56,345 nucleotides of DNA from Candidatus Companilactobacillus pullicola (GTDB taxonomy: Bacteria; Bacillota; Bacilli; Lactobacillales; Lactobacillaceae), in the NCBI GenBank assembly GCA_019116025.1, contig DXCM01000098.1, positions 1 through 56,345 on the forward strand, given 5' to 3'. Below the pieces are notes generated by a model. The model searched no databases, was not told the DNA's origin, and saw nothing but the letters and a program-made list of their open reading frames with translations. Numbering within the stretch: the stretch's first letter is position 1; every line of letters starts with the position of its first letter. Position numbers and translations under genes: made by a program. This document shows positions 16,937 through 27,025 of this stretch, piece after piece.

Positions 16937-17625
16937 TATAATATCTCCTCAATATATTTAATATCTTGGTTCATTAAATCAATTTTTGTTTGGTCAATCT
17001 GTTTGGCGTGGGACATGTTCTCGACTGCTTTGTGGTAACTATTTAATTTATGTTGCCACTTGGCAATAAAGGTTGGCGTCTTCTTAGTCATTAATACGGG
17101 ACCCATTAAATACTGGGCGTCTGTTAAAGGCTTTCCTTGTTCAACTTTGTTAGCTTTAATAATTTCATAAACGTGATGGTCTTCTTCAACGATATCTTCA
17201 TCAACGATTTCAAAATTATTTTCAACTAACCAATGACGTACCAGCGGTTCACCAATGTTAGGTTGTAAAATCAACGTCTTAACATTAGACAATTGAGCTT
17301 CTGTGGCTCGTGTGAGAATATTTTGAATCAAAATACCACCCATACCAGCGATTACGACAGTATCAATCTGATCCTCTGGTTCAATGACGGCTAAGCCATC
17401 ACCCAAACGAACATCGATCTGTTTGCTTAATCCAAATTTATTAACGTCTTCTTTGGAACGTGACATTGGACCTGGAGCAACTTCTCCAGCAATTGCAAAT
17501 TGACAAATTTTTTCTTCAATTAGTTCTACTGGCAAATATGCATGATCTGATCCAATATCAGCTACTCTTGTATTTTTATCAACCATTTGATAAACGGCTT
17601 GTAATCTTTTTGAAAGTAAAGTCAC
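16936..17625 (-). CDS. trmK: tRNA (adenine22-N1)-methyltransferase
   Basis: A 229-residue SAM-dependent methyltransferase (YqfN/TrmK family) that makes m1A22 in tRNA. The SAM motif RVADIGSDHAYLPVEL is at about residues 20-35, and VVIAGMGG near residue 88 is the family's core motif. The C-terminal coiled region (about 180-229) is typical. The start codon is GTG at 17625 with AGAGGA before it, eight bases after the cfa stop. It is coupled to the Nif3-like gene by a one-base overlap. Confidence 0.93.
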   Translation of the reverse strand: MTLLSKRLQAVYQMVDKNTRVADIGSDHAYLPVELIEEKICQFAIAGEVAPGPMSRSKEDVNKFGLSKQIDVRLGDGLAVIEPEDQIDTVVIAGMGGILIQNILTRATEAQLSNVKTLILQPNIGEPLVRHWLVENNFEIVDEDIVEEDHHVYEIIKANKVEQGKPLTDAQYLMGPVLMTKKTPTFIAKWQHKLNSYHKAVENMSHAKQIDQTKIDLMNQDIKYIEEIL

Positions 17626-17633
17626 TTTATCCT

Positions 17634-18830
17634 CTATTCCGCAGTCTTTTTATCTAAGTCTGTCATGTATTCACGTGTCATTGGCATTGCTGTACCACTA
17701 GGTCCATTAGTCAAAAGATATTGAATAACATCAATATTGCCACTTTCGAATGAGGCAGCACAGGCTTGTAGATACAAGTCCCACATACGTACAAATCTTT
17801 CACCGTACATTTCATCAACTTGATCTTTAACCTTGTTAAAGTTGTGATCCCAAATTTCTACGGTCTTTTGATAATGACGACGAAGTGGTTCTAGGTCATC
17901 AATTTGCAAACCGGCATCTAAAATGTGACCAACGTTTTCCTTAACATCAGGAATGTAACCACCTGGGAAGATGTACTTAACTAACCAAGCGTCGACACCA
18001 ACACCATAATGTTGACCAGTAATACCATGGATCAGAGCATTACCATCTGGCTTCAAAACATTCTTAACAGTTTCAAAGTAACCAGGCAAGTTATCCTTAC
18101 CAACGTGTTCGAACATACCAACAGAAACGACATGATCAAATTTTTCATTAACTTCACGATAGTCTTCAAGCATAACTTCCATTTGGTCACTCAAGTTTTC
18201 GTCTTGAATCTTTTGATTTACATAATTGTATTGCTCTTGACTTAATGTAACACCTTTGGCCTTCAAACCATACTCTTTAGCAGCTGTGAACATCATTGTT
18301 CCCCAACCACAACCGATATCAAGAATTGTCTCGCCAGGCTTTGTGTTCAACTTGTTTAAGATATGACGTACTTTGTTCATTTGAGCTTGTTCCAAAGTGT
18401 CTTCTGGTGTTCTGAAATAAGCACATGAATAAGTCATAGTCTTATCAAGCCACAACTTGTAAAAATCATTACCGATATCGTAATGCTCTTGAATTTCTTT
18501 TTTGTTACCTTCCTCTGAGTGATTAAACTTAGGAATGTATTTTTTCAATTTTAAACTGGACATAAAACTATCAGATTGAGTATAGGCAGAAGTAATCAAC
18601 TTCTGGATTGAACCCTCAATTTCAATTTTTTTGTCCATATATGCTTCACCTAAAGTTAGGGTAGCATGTTTTACAACTTCAGAAATAGGAACTTTGTCAT
18701 TAAACTTAATAGTTATATCAGACTTTCCTTCTGGTCCATAATTCTTTTCTTTCCCGTCCCAAAAAATAACCTTAATAGGAATAGTAAATGAACGTGAAAA
18801 TATTTCGTCATAAATCTTTTTATCTAACAT
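17634..18830 (-). CDS. cfa: cyclopropane-fatty-acyl-phospholipid synthase
   Basis: A 398-residue enzyme that adds a methylene from SAM across unsaturated acyl chains of membrane phospholipids, linked to acid and stationary-phase tolerance. The SAM motif [11 protein letters not shown] is near residue 170, and [10 protein letters not shown] and FPGGYIPD are conserved family motifs. The frame extends to a TTG at 18842, but that codon is part of the GGAGG ribosome-binding site; the ATG at 18830, five bases after it, is the start. First gene of the unit with trmK, nif3 and pepT. No clear promoter was identified upstream. Confidence 0.95.
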   Translation of the reverse strand: MLDKKIYDEIFSRSFTIPIKVIFWDGKEKNYGPEGKSDITIKFNDKVPISEVVKHATLTLGEAYMDKKIEIEGSIQKLITSAYTQSDSFMSSLKLKKYIPKFNHSEEGNKKEIQEHYDIGNDFYKLWLDKTMTYSCAYFRTPEDTLEQAQMNKVRHILNKLNTKPGETILDIGCGWGTMMFTAAKEYGLKAKGVTLSQEQYNYVNQKIQDENLSDQMEVMLEDYREVNEKFDHVVSVGMFEHVGKDNLPGYFETVKNVLKPDGNALIHGITGQHYGVGVDAWLVKYIFPGGYIPDVKENVGHILDAGLQIDDLEPLRRHYQKTVEIWDHNFNKVKDQVDEMYGERFVRMWDLYLQACAASFESGNIDVIQYLLTNGPSGTAMPMTREYMTDLDKKTAE

Positions 18831-19002
18831 AACATCCTCCAAAAAAGTAGATATATTAATTGTAAATCAAATTTTGAAAAAATATAAACTAAAACTACTG
18901 ATTTTCAGAAACATATTAATAAAAATGTCTCAAATATGGCGATTCTGCACTCATTCCAAGTTTTAAAAGATACTTGTTCCAGTTGAACTATACTATATTT
19001 CG

Positions 19003-19067
19003 ATAAAAAAGTGTCCATATTGACCTATATTGGAATTTTTTTCCAATAACTGATCAATATGAACACT
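19003..19067 (-). terminator. long intrinsic terminator after the lectin adhesin gene
   Basis: A 58-base imperfect hairpin: on the minus strand AGTGTTCATATTGA pairs with TCAATATGGACACT, with an inner TTGGAA/TTCCAA pair, then TTTTTTATC. It lies 50 bases beyond the stop codon at 19119. Confidence 0.75.
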
Positions 19068-19118
19068 TATTATGATTTAATTTTGAACACTATTTTCTAA
19101 GATTAACTTTTAACACGC

Positions 19119-22100
19119 TTAAATATGTTTTTTTAAAATAGCTGGAACAAAGAATAATAGTGCAGCTCCCAAATACGATAACCATGAATTCTTCTTATTA
19201 CCTGTTTGTGGAAGACTACCTGTTTCTTTCTTTACCACATCATTTAATAAATCAGCAGTATTATTTCCGCTATTCTCATTAGAATCTAGTGAAGCAACTG
19301 TATTTTCAGAGTCATTTGCTTCATTCGAATCGACATGATCCTCAGAATCGATTGACTCGTCTGGGTTAACTGATTCTTCTGGATTGCTTGGTTCTTCGGG
19401 TTTAACTGGCTCTTCTGGGTTGCTTGGTTCCTCTGGGTTAACTGGTTCTTCTGGATTACCCGGTTCTTCTGGGTTGCCTGGTTCCTCTGGGTTAACTGGT
19501 TCTTCCGGATTACCCGGTTCTTCTGGGTTACCTGGTTCTTCTGGATTACCCGGTTCTTCTGGGTTACCTGGTTCTTCTGGATTACCCGGTTCTTCTGGGT
19601 TGCCTGGTTCCTCTGGATTGCCTGGCTCTTCTGGGTTACCTGGTTCTTCCGGATTTCCTGGTTCCTCTGGGTTACCCGGTTCTTCTGGATTGCCTGGCTC
19701 TTCTTTATCCTTTGCATAATAAACCGTGTATTCATGATCATCATTGGTCTTTTCAGGGTCAGTGACCTTATCCTCAACACTGTCCAAATTATCAGGATCA
19801 ACCTCATTCTTATCGACTAAAACAACATGATACCCGGTAACCTCTGGATTTGGTACTTCTGAAAATTGTGGTACACCACTATTAATCAAGGCTCTTGAAA
19901 GTTTTGATCCAACGTAATACCAACCATCAGTGTCAGTCACTGGTCCATCAGCATTATTATGGTAAAGTTGTGCGGATCTATCATTTGCACTTCCACTAAC
20001 AAAGATAATTGATGGGGAGATATAATCTGCATGCAAAGTATCATTTGTTCCAATTTCTACATAATGAATTGTTTCTCTAACTGTATGTGCCCCATAACTG
20101 ATTCCTGAAGGTGTTGGTACATAAACATAGATGATTGTTCCATTATCACCTATCTCATTTAGAGTTCCCTTACTTGGCAAACTAACTTCACGATTATTTT
20201 TTGCATAAATAGTTGCTGGCAAATTGAGCCCAGCTAAACTTATCTCAGGTTTAAAACCGTTTAAACCAATATAAGTATAATTTAGAATATTCTCTTTTGT
20301 AGATGAATATTCATTGCCTTGACTAGCTCCGTTAGGATAAGTCAAAGTAGTATCATCAACTATATCTTCACCTGTAAAGTAATCAATATGTCTTACTTTA
20401 ACCATGGCATCGGTATCTTTTACATAATAAACTGTATAGTCTTGATCTTTGCCGCCAAATTCAGTCAATTTAGCTTCAACGTTTTCCAAACCAGCTTGAT
20501 CTTGAACTTTATAAATTTTATAACCATCAATTTCAGGATTCTTGACTTCATTAAAGATACCGGTATTACTGATATTCCAATTTTTAGGATCTTTCAAACC
20601 ACCGTTATTGCCATTGTGATAAAAAGTAACTGTTTTATCACCTTTAGTTGCTTGAACAAAAGTAATCTTATTTGCTACATGATCGGTAGCTACTGGTTCA
20701 TTAGTATCATAGTCAACATAATGGATTGTTTCGTTAACAGTGCTTGTCTTGACACTATCCAAAGTTGGTAAATAAACATAAATAACAGTTCCATTGTCAC
20801 CCTTAGTTAAGGTTCCTGCGGCAGGAATACTCATTTCCTCATTTTTTACATTGATAGGAAGTGTCATCGTCTGTCCATTTAAGTTCACAGTTACACTAGA
20901 TCCATTCAATCCAATATATTTATAACCTGAAATATCCATTGAATTTGATGTGTAATTTTCACCTGAATGAGCGCCATTTGGATACGTTAAAGTATTATCT
21001 GGCACGATATCCTTGCCCGTAAAGTAATCAATATGTCTAACATTGACTAAAGCATCAACATCCCTTGCATAATAAACCGTATATTCCTGGTCAGCACCTT
21101 GATAATTTGTTGATTTCATTTCAACTTTGTTCAAATCAGGATTAGCATCATTTCTGACAACATGATAACCTGTAATTTCTGGATTCTTAACTTCCTTGAA
21201 ATTAGCATTTTGATCGTCTGCATTATGCCAAGCATTAGGATCATCCATTGATAGGCCATCATTTTCATTATGATACATCACTACTGATTTACCATTTCGA
21301 GTTACTTGAACAAATAGAATTGGATCAGCCTGATAATCACTGGTTAATGGTAGATTTGTTCCTTCTTCTACATAATGAATTGTCTCATTAACAGGAGATT
21401 TGATAATTTGAAAATCTGTTGGAACATACACGTAGGTTACAGTCCCATTGTCGCCCTTTATTAAATCACCACTGGCAGGCAAACTAGACTCTGCGCCCTT
21501 AACATTAATAGGAATTTTAGTTCCCTTAATATCTATAGTTTGACCATTCAAAGCTACATATTTATATCCAGCAATCTTCATTGGATTAGTAGTATAAGTG
21601 CTGCCAACAATTGCTCCATTTGAATAAGTCAAAGTATTATCAGTTGCAATATCTTTTCCAGTGAAATAATCAATATGACGAACTTGAACTGAAGCATCGT
21701 TATCTTTTACATAATAAACCGTGATCTCTTTATCATTATCACCAAAGAAAGTTCCTTTAGACTCAACCGCTGTCAAATCATCCTGTGAAACACCATTTTC
21801 TTTAACACTTTGAATCTTATAACCATCAATTGCTGGATTTGCAACTTCCTCAAATGAACCGCTATTACTTACTTTCCAAGTAGTTTGATCTGTACTAGAT
21901 CCATCCTTGTCATTATGATAGAGCGTGATTGTCTTACCTGCTTTAGTTCCTTTGACAAAGGTGATTTCTGGTGCTTTATAATCCGTAGCAATCGTTTCAC
22001 CTGTATCTGCATCAACGTAATGGATTGTCTCATTTACATTACTCTGTTCAATAGCGTTAGCGATATCAATTTTATCGGGAATTGGCATATAAACATAAAC

Positions 22101-23579
22101 AACCGTTCCATTATTTCCCTCTTGTTGCATCTCTCCTACGGCAGGAATACTGTTCTCAACAGCTTTGCCCGTTTCTTTATCAGTTACTTTAATAGGTAGA
22201 GAAACACTTTGTCCTTGAGCAGTTATTGTCGCTGTCGTTCCATTTAGTCCCAGATAATAATAACCAGGGATATCCTTAACAGCTGTTTGATAAGTTTCTC
22301 CAACAGAGGCTCCATTAGGATAGTTGACTGTATCTTCAACCAAATCTTTACCTGTAAAGTAATCTATATGTCTAACATTGACTGATGCAGCCTTAGTAAA
22401 CTCTAGACTGTCCAATCTAAATTGATGCTTATTCTTATTGCCACCAGTTGATGAAGTAACACTCAGGGCTAATGAATCACCATAAGATGTAGGCACTGCG
22501 CTATTCCATACTAAAGTACCTTTACTATTATCAGCATAACTGATCTTTATTTCTCGATTGTCAGATGTATAAGCAATTGTAAAGTCATGGAATTTATTGT
22601 CCAAATCACTTGCACTCAAAGCCTTAACCGATTTAGCATCAGTTTCAGCCCACCATCTTTGAGCTGGCTTTTTATTTTTAGCGGTGATGTTTTGGTTAGA
22701 CGTTGTCACGAAAGCACCAAATTGAGTCGAACTCGTCGGATCGGCAGCCCAACCAAAATCATTTGAATTATTGTAATCTATCTCTGCATTGTTTTGAGAA
22801 CTATTAGGTGCTTGATAGTTATTATGATAAGTATCAAGTTTGAATCCAAGAGCATTTTGTAAACCGCCAATACCCATATTGCCACCGGCATTACCAAGAT
22901 CACCAGTATTTCCGTTATGGAAAGCAAAGCCCATCCCATCGGCTCCACCTTTATTTTGCGTCTTATTTCCTAGATTGACTCCACCTTTGAGAGTAAAGTC
23001 TTGGCTCAAATCAATTTTTTCATTTAGTGTGAAATTACCAATTTTGTTATTTTGATCAGGTGTTAATGTGACAACTCCTGATTTTTGATCATAGGTAGCA
23101 GTCCCATTAGTTGTGAAATAATCATTGAAATTATCCTTATTTACATTTGTAACTTGATTGTTACCTTCAGCTTTAGTTACCGGTGTTGCTTGTGGTTTGG
23201 AAACTGAAGCATCTAATACATCGTTAACATGTTCCTGTACTGATGTATCAGCATTTTGTGTCGTAATATTTGTTGATGTAGCTTCTTTTAACTGCGTTTC
23301 CTCAGGTGTTTGGTTCGTTGCAGTTTTTGTATCAGAATTTAGTGCAGTTGTTGTAGGTTTATCTGAAATTACTGTAGATGTTGCTTTAGGAACAACGCTA
23401 CTTGTAGTGCTATTTGTAGCACTATTTTGTAATTGAGAAACCTCTGTGGAATCACTATCAACGTCAGAAGCTTTAACGATCTGAGTATTAATAACTAACC
23501 CAGCCCCAACGGTTAAAGCTGCTACACAAGTTAACAGTGAATTCTTTAGTAGTCGGTCTCGTACATAGATTTTTTTCAT
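19119..23579 (-). CDS. LPXTG-anchored L-type lectin / MucBP-repeat adhesin
   Basis: A 1486-residue wall-anchored surface protein. In order: signal peptide (1 to about 38, ending VKAS), a Ser/Thr/Gln-rich spacer, a bacterial L-type lectin-like domain (about 145-420, with GGADGMGFAFHNG and GFKLDTYHN), and four repeats of about 185 residues (about 425-1235). Each repeat joins a MucBP-like part (VRHIDYFTG) and a second part starting NETIHYV or RETIHYV. A run of PEEPGN units (about 1250-1380) spans the wall, then the sortase signal LPQTG (1456-1460), a hydrophobic segment and KKHI. Host-mucus or glycan adhesion is the likely role. The ATG at 23579 follows GGGGG; a TTG four codons earlier is inside that site. 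Confidence 0.92.
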   Translation of the reverse strand: MKKIYVRDRLLKNSLLTCVAALTVGAGLVINTQIVKASDVDSDSTEVSQLQNSATNSTTSSVVPKATSTVISDKPTTTALNSDTKTATNQTPEETQLKEATSTNITTQNADTSVQEHVNDVLDASVSKPQATPVTKAEGNNQVTNVNKDNFNDYFTTNGTATYDQKSGVVTLTPDQNNKIGNFTLNEKIDLSQDFTLKGGVNLGNKTQNKGGADGMGFAFHNGNTGDLGNAGGNMGIGGLQNALGFKLDTYHNNYQAPNSSQNNAEIDYNNSNDFGWAADPTSSTQFGAFVTTSNQNITAKNKKPAQRWWAETDAKSVKALSASDLDNKFHDFTIAYTSDNREIKISYADNSKGTLVWNSAVPTSYGDSLALSVTSSTGGNKNKHQFRLDSLEFTKAASVNVRHIDYFTGKDLVEDTVNYPNGASVGETYQTAVKDIPGYYYLGLNGTTATITAQGQSVSLPIKVTDKETGKAVENSIPAVGEMQQEGNNGTVVYVYMPIPDKIDIANAIEQSNVNETIHYVDADTGETIATDYKAPEITFVKGTKAGKTITLYHNDKDGSSTDQTTWKVSNSGSFEEVANPAIDGYKIQSVKENGVSQDDLTAVESKGTFFGDNDKEITVYYVKDNDASVQVRHIDYFTGKDIATDNTLTYSNGAIVGSTYTTNPMKIAGYKYVALNGQTIDIKGTKIPINVKGAESSLPASGDLIKGDNGTVTYVYVPTDFQIIKSPVNETIHYVEEGTNLPLTSDYQADPILFVQVTRNGKSVVMYHNENDGLSMDDPNAWHNADDQNANFKEVKNPEITGYHVVRNDANPDLNKVEMKSTNYQGADQEYTVYYARDVDALVNVRHIDYFTGKDIVPDNTLTYPNGAHSGENYTSNSMDISGYKYIGLNGSSVTVNLNGQTMTLPINVKNEEMSIPAAGTLTKGDNGTVIYVYLPTLDSVKTSTVNETIHYVDYDTNEPVATDHVANKITFVQATKGDKTVTFYHNGNNGGLKDPKNWNISNTGIFNEVKNPEIDGYKIYKVQDQAGLENVEAKLTEFGGKDQDYTVYYVKDTDAMVKVRHIDYFTGEDIVDDTTLTYPNGASQGNEYSSTKENILNYTYIGLNGFKPEISLAGLNLPATIYAKNNREVSLPSKGTLNEIGDNGTIIYVYVPTPSGISYGAHTVRETIHYVEIGTNDTLHADYISPSIIFVSGSANDRSAQLYHNNADGPVTDTDGWYYVGSKLSRALINSGVPQFSEVPNPEVTGYHVVLVDKNEVDPDNLDSVEDKVTDPEKTNDDHEYTVYYAKDKEEPGNPEEPGNPEEPGNPEEPGNPEEPGNPEEPGNPEEPGNPEEPGNPEEPGNPEEPGNPEEPGNPEEPVNPEEPGNPEEPGNPEEPVNPEEPSNPEEPVKPEEPSNPEESVNPDESIDSEDHVDSNEANDSENTVASLDSNENSGNNTADLLNDVVKKETGSLPQTGNKKNSWLSYLGAALLFFVPAILKKHI
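19384..19719 (-). repeat. in-frame PEEPGN tandem repeat array
   Basis: About eighteen 18-base units encode PEEPGN (with PEEPVN and PEEPSN variants) in the wall-spanning part of the adhesin. Units differ mainly at third codon positions. Unit length is a multiple of three, so gain or loss of units keeps the frame and would only change stalk length. Confidence 0.9.
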
Positions 23580-23616
23580 AATTTCCCCCAATATTACTTC
23601 ATCTAAAACCGACTTG

Positions 23617-23645
23617 AGTATAACAATGGTTAATAAATTTGTGAA
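23617..23645 (-). promoter_or_regulatory. probable promoter of the lectin adhesin gene
   Basis: A TTCACA -35 box (23640-23645) and an extended -10 box TGTTATACT (hexamer at 23617-23622) lie 17 bases apart, about 38 bases before the start codon. Confidence 0.5.
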
Positions 23646-23753
23646 TGATATTTTGACAAATATTATTATTTAATTTTAATAAATTATTCATTTATATTTT
23701 TACTTTAATAACATCAAATTATTTAATAAATTAATGTCTTTTTTGGATTTTAT

Positions 23754-23794
23754 AAAAAAACACTCAGTATCCTATATTAGGAATACTGAGTGTT
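23754..23794 (-). terminator. rpoD intrinsic terminator
   Basis: AACACTCAGTAT pairs with ATACTGAGTGTT and is followed by a T-run, nine bases beyond the rpoD stop codon. It ends the dnaG-rpoD unit. Confidence 0.9.
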
Positions 23795-23802
23795 TGCCTT
23801 TA

Positions 23803-24918
23803 TTATTCAAGGAAATCTTTCAATTGTTTTGATCTAGAAGGATGACGTAATTTTCTCAAAGCCTTGGCTTCAATTTGACGAATTCTCTCACGAGTAACGC
23901 CAAATACTTTACCAACCTCTTCAAGAGTTCTTGTACGACCATCGTCTAAACCGAAACGTAGACGTAAAACATTTTCTTCACGATCTGTCAAAGTATCTAG
24001 AACATTTTCTAGTTGTTCCTTCAATAGTTCATATGAAGCATGATCTTCAGGACTTGTAGCGTCAGAATCTTCAATGAAATCACCTAAATGAGAGTCATCC
24101 TCTTCACCAATAGGTGTTTCCAAAGAAACTGGCTCTTGAGCAATCTTCAAAATATCACGGACCTTACCAGTAGGCATATCCATTTCGGCACCAATTTCTT
24201 CAGGAAGTGGTTCACGACCTAAGTCTTGAAGTAATTGACGTTGAATTCTGATCAACTTGTTAATAGTTTCGACCATATGAACTGGGATACGGATAGTTCT
24301 AGCTTGATCGGCAATAGCACGCGTAATAGCCTGTCTGATCCACCATGTTGCATAAGTTGAGAACTTGAATCCTAATCTGTAATCAAACTTCTCAACAGCT
24401 TTCATTAGACCCATGTTACCTTCTTGAATCAAATCCAAGAATTGCATTCCACGGCCAACATATCTCTTAGCAATGGAAACAACCAAACGAAGGTTAGCTT
24501 CAGCTAAAGCTTGTTTAGCTTCTTCGTCACCTTTTTCAATTCTCAAAGCAAGATCAACTTCTTGTTGAGCATTAAGCAAAGGAACACGGCCAATTTCCTT
24601 CAAGTACATACGTACAGGATCGTTAACCTTAATATCTGTTGGGGCAGTAGTATCTTGTTTCTTGCTCTTCTTTTCCTCGCTCTTTTCTTTAAGAAGTGCA
24701 AGCTTACTTGGATTACCCTTGTCATCAACAACACCAATACCAACATCTTCCAATTCACTGATGAAGTTATTTAGGGCTTCACCTTTCAAATTGTAAGGCT
24801 TGATAATTTTTTCTTGTAAGTCATCTTCAGTGATCTTACCAGTTTTCTTAAGATCCTTGATGAGCTTCTTTGTAGCAGTTTTTAATTCTTTTGATACTGT
24901 TGTTTTCTTTGTTGCCAT
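23803..24918 (-). CDS. rpoD: primary RNA polymerase sigma factor (sigma A / sigma 70)
   Basis: A 371-residue housekeeping sigma factor. Region 1.1-like residues come first, then region 1.2 ([16 protein letters not shown], about 95-110), region 2 with the -10-binding helix ([19 protein letters not shown], about 186-205), region 3, and region 4 with the -35-binding helix-turn-helix ([18 protein letters not shown], about 330-347). The long non-conserved insert of proteobacterial RpoD is absent, as expected for Firmicutes. It follows dnaG by 22 bases, the conserved macromolecular-synthesis pairing; rpsU is not linked here and lies at 38424. Confidence 0.97.
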   Translation of the reverse strand: MATKKTTVSKELKTATKKLIKDLKKTGKITEDDLQEKIIKPYNLKGEALNNFISELEDVGIGVVDDKGNPSKLALLKEKSEEKKSKKQDTTAPTDIKVNDPVRMYLKEIGRVPLLNAQQEVDLALRIEKGDEEAKQALAEANLRLVVSIAKRYVGRGMQFLDLIQEGNMGLMKAVEKFDYRLGFKFSTYATWWIRQAITRAIADQARTIRIPVHMVETINKLIRIQRQLLQDLGREPLPEEIGAEMDMPTGKVRDILKIAQEPVSLETPIGEEDDSHLGDFIEDSDATSPEDHASYELLKEQLENVLDTLTDREENVLRLRFGLDDGRTRTLEEVGKVFGVTRERIRQIEAKALRKLRHPSRSKQLKDFLE

Positions 24919-24940
24919 ATATTATATTCCTCCAGTATGC

Positions 24941-26761
24941 TTAATTACTAAGAATTCTTCTAACCTCAATCAATTGCTTGGCTAAATCTAATTGCAATTT
25001 ATTGTCACCAACCATCGCCGCCTTTTTAAGTTGTTCATTGATATCTTTAATCTGATCTTCCAAACTAGAATTTTTGATATTGGCGATATAATCTTCAATC
25101 TCTTGATCATTATATTCTTCCGGCATATCCATCATTTCTAAATCGGCTAACAGATTCTTATCGTCATTATTCAAAACATTCATGAAATCAGAAATATTAA
25201 TTTCTTCCTCCACATCATCTGAATCGACAAAAGACAATAAACTGTCAAAAATACGTTGATAACCTTGATGTACAAATTTAAAACCATCCCCTTTGAGGTT
25301 AATACGAACTTCAGGATAATTGATTGCCCAATATAATAAGTAACGTTCTGATTTCTCTAAACGATCATACTTGGGTTTAACACTTGAAGTTACCTTCTCT
25401 AAGGTTCTTTGTTGAACATCTTTATAATTGTTAGCAGGCTCTTTAATTGCTAATTGCCGACGCAAGGCATCTAATTCCTTATTGATTGCTTCTTTCGAAA
25501 CACCCATTTCGTCAGCGACCCGACCAACATACATATCGACCTCAACTGGTGATTGCAACTTAACTATTTCATGCAAAGATTGGTTTAAAAACTCTAACTG
25601 ATCATGTTCATTATTCAAGTTATAGTTACGTTTGAAGTAATTCAAAATAAACGAAATTGGCGTTTGCACACCATTATTAGTTAAACTTTGAAACTTCTCA
25701 GCACCCTCACTACGGATAAACTCATCAGGATCCTTCTTATCAGGAATACTGATCACACCGTACGTAAAACGATCATCATTTAATTGTGTCAAAGCACGGT
25801 AAGTTGCTTCAACACCTGGATCATCGCCATCGTAACAAACATTGATTTGATTAGTTAAACGACTCAAAGTATATAACTGATCATCTGTCAAACTAGTACC
25901 CATTGAAGCCACACCATTGGTAACACCAGCTTTATAGGCACTAATGACATCCATGAATCCTTCAAACAAGATCACATTACTTTTTTCACGTATCTCTTTT
26001 TTAGCATTATTTAAATTAAATAATGTTTTACCCTTATTAAAGATTGGTGTCTCTGGACTGTTTAAATACTTAGCTGTTGAAGCATTTTTATCTAAAATTC
26101 GACCAGAGAAAGCAATGATGTTTCCAGATTCATCTGTAATAGGAATCATTACCCGATCACGAAAACGATCAAATAACTGTCCCTCTTGATTCTCAGCAAA
26201 GAGTCCTGACTTTCTCAAAATATCTTCACTGACATCCCGTCCCTTAAAGAATTGCAATAAGAGATCGTTATTATTTGGGGCATAACCGATATTAAAGGTT
26301 TCAATCAAATCTTCACCTAAATCACGGTTATTCAAGTACTTTAAAGCCTGCGTACCATTTTCTGTTTTTAGCAAAATATGACTGTACAATTTAGCTGCAT
26401 CAGCGTACATCTTCAACAAGACATGACTATCAGAGTTCTGATATGGTGTACTTGCTTGATATTGGTCAGGTACGGAAATGTTACCCATTTGGGCAACTTC
26501 TATTACGGCTTCCGGGAAAGTCTTGTTCTCAATTTCCATAATGAATTTAAAAACATTACCACCACGACCACAACTGAAACAGTGAAAAATTTGTTTGTCT
26601 TCTGCAACAGAAAATGAAGGAGTTCTTTCTTCATGAAACGGGCAAAGTCCAAACAAATTTTTACCAGATTTTTTCAACTGTACATACTTACTAATAACAT
26701 CAACAATATTAGTCTTTGCAGTAACCTCATCGATGAATTCCTGAGGAATTCGTGTTGCCAT
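24941..26761 (-). CDS. dnaG: DNA primase
   Basis: A 606-residue primase that makes RNA primers at the replication fork. The N-terminal zinc ribbon has Cys40, His43, Cys61 and Cys64 (CPFH and CFSCG). The TOPRIM core shows VILFEGFMDVISAYKAG and the Asp pair in CYDGDDPG. The C-terminal part is the helicase-binding region. Two ATG codons lie close together; AGGAGGTG sits eight bases before the one at 26761 but only about three before the one at 26770, so I chose 26761. It is first in the dnaG-rpoD unit and preceded by a leader with a terminator-like hairpin. Confidence 0.95.
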   Translation of the reverse strand: MATRIPQEFIDEVTAKTNIVDVISKYVQLKKSGKNLFGLCPFHEERTPSFSVAEDKQIFHCFSCGRGGNVFKFIMEIENKTFPEAVIEVAQMGNISVPDQYQASTPYQNSDSHVLLKMYADAAKLYSHILLKTENGTQALKYLNNRDLGEDLIETFNIGYAPNNNDLLLQFFKGRDVSEDILRKSGLFAENQEGQLFDRFRDRVMIPITDESGNIIAFSGRILDKNASTAKYLNSPETPIFNKGKTLFNLNNAKKEIREKSNVILFEGFMDVISAYKAGVTNGVASMGTSLTDDQLYTLSRLTNQINVCYDGDDPGVEATYRALTQLNDDRFTYGVISIPDKKDPDEFIRSEGAEKFQSLTNNGVQTPISFILNYFKRNYNLNNEHDQLEFLNQSLHEIVKLQSPVEVDMYVGRVADEMGVSKEAINKELDALRRQLAIKEPANNYKDVQQRTLEKVTSSVKPKYDRLEKSERYLLYWAINYPEVRINLKGDGFKFVHQGYQRIFDSLLSFVDSDDVEEEINISDFMNVLNNDDKNLLADLEMMDMPEEYNDQEIEDYIANIKNSSLEDQIKDINEQLKKAAMVGDNKLQLDLAKQLIEVRRILSN

Positions 26762-26861
26762 AGCATACACCTCCTCACAGAATATTTATTAAGATAGGCA
26801 CACAATCTAACACATCTATTTTAAGAAAACAAACATGTTGAACTGCTTACGAACGACCTGT

Positions 26862-26905
26862 AAATAAAAAAGTGCTCCCACAAAAAAGTGCAAACTGGGA
26901 CCACT
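26862..26905 (-). terminator. attenuator-like terminator in the dnaG leader
   Basis: On the minus strand AGTGGTCCCA pairs with TGGGAGCACT and is followed by TTTTTTATTT. It starts about 13 bases after the predicted start of transcription and lies about 100 bases before dnaG. No minus-strand gene lies just upstream that would need it: the next gene at 27026 is on the plus strand. Confidence 0.65.
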
Positions 26906-26924
26906 AGTCGCTTGTCAACTATTT

Positions 26925-26952
26925 ATTATACACGGTTTAGTATAAATGTCAC
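26925..26952 (-). promoter_or_regulatory. probable dnaG-rpoD promoter
   Basis: A GTGACA -35 box (26947-26952) and a perfect TATAAT -10 box (26925-26930) are 16 bases apart. Confidence 0.6.
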
Positions 26953-27025
26953 GCAATTAACCTATTTTAATATGAAACTTGTTATCATGATTAATAGATA
27001 GCTCAAACAAGGAGGATTCTTTACA

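Noticed and set aside
19384..19719. Plus-strand 111-codon frame with GSSGLPGSSG repeats, collagen-like in look
   Set aside because: It is the antisense reading of the PEEPGN repeat array of the adhesin; no start signals and no independent support.
23158..23436. 92-codon plus-strand frame opposite the adhesin N-terminus
   Set aside because: A shadow of the Ser/Thr-rich coding sequence on the other strand; no ribosome-binding site.
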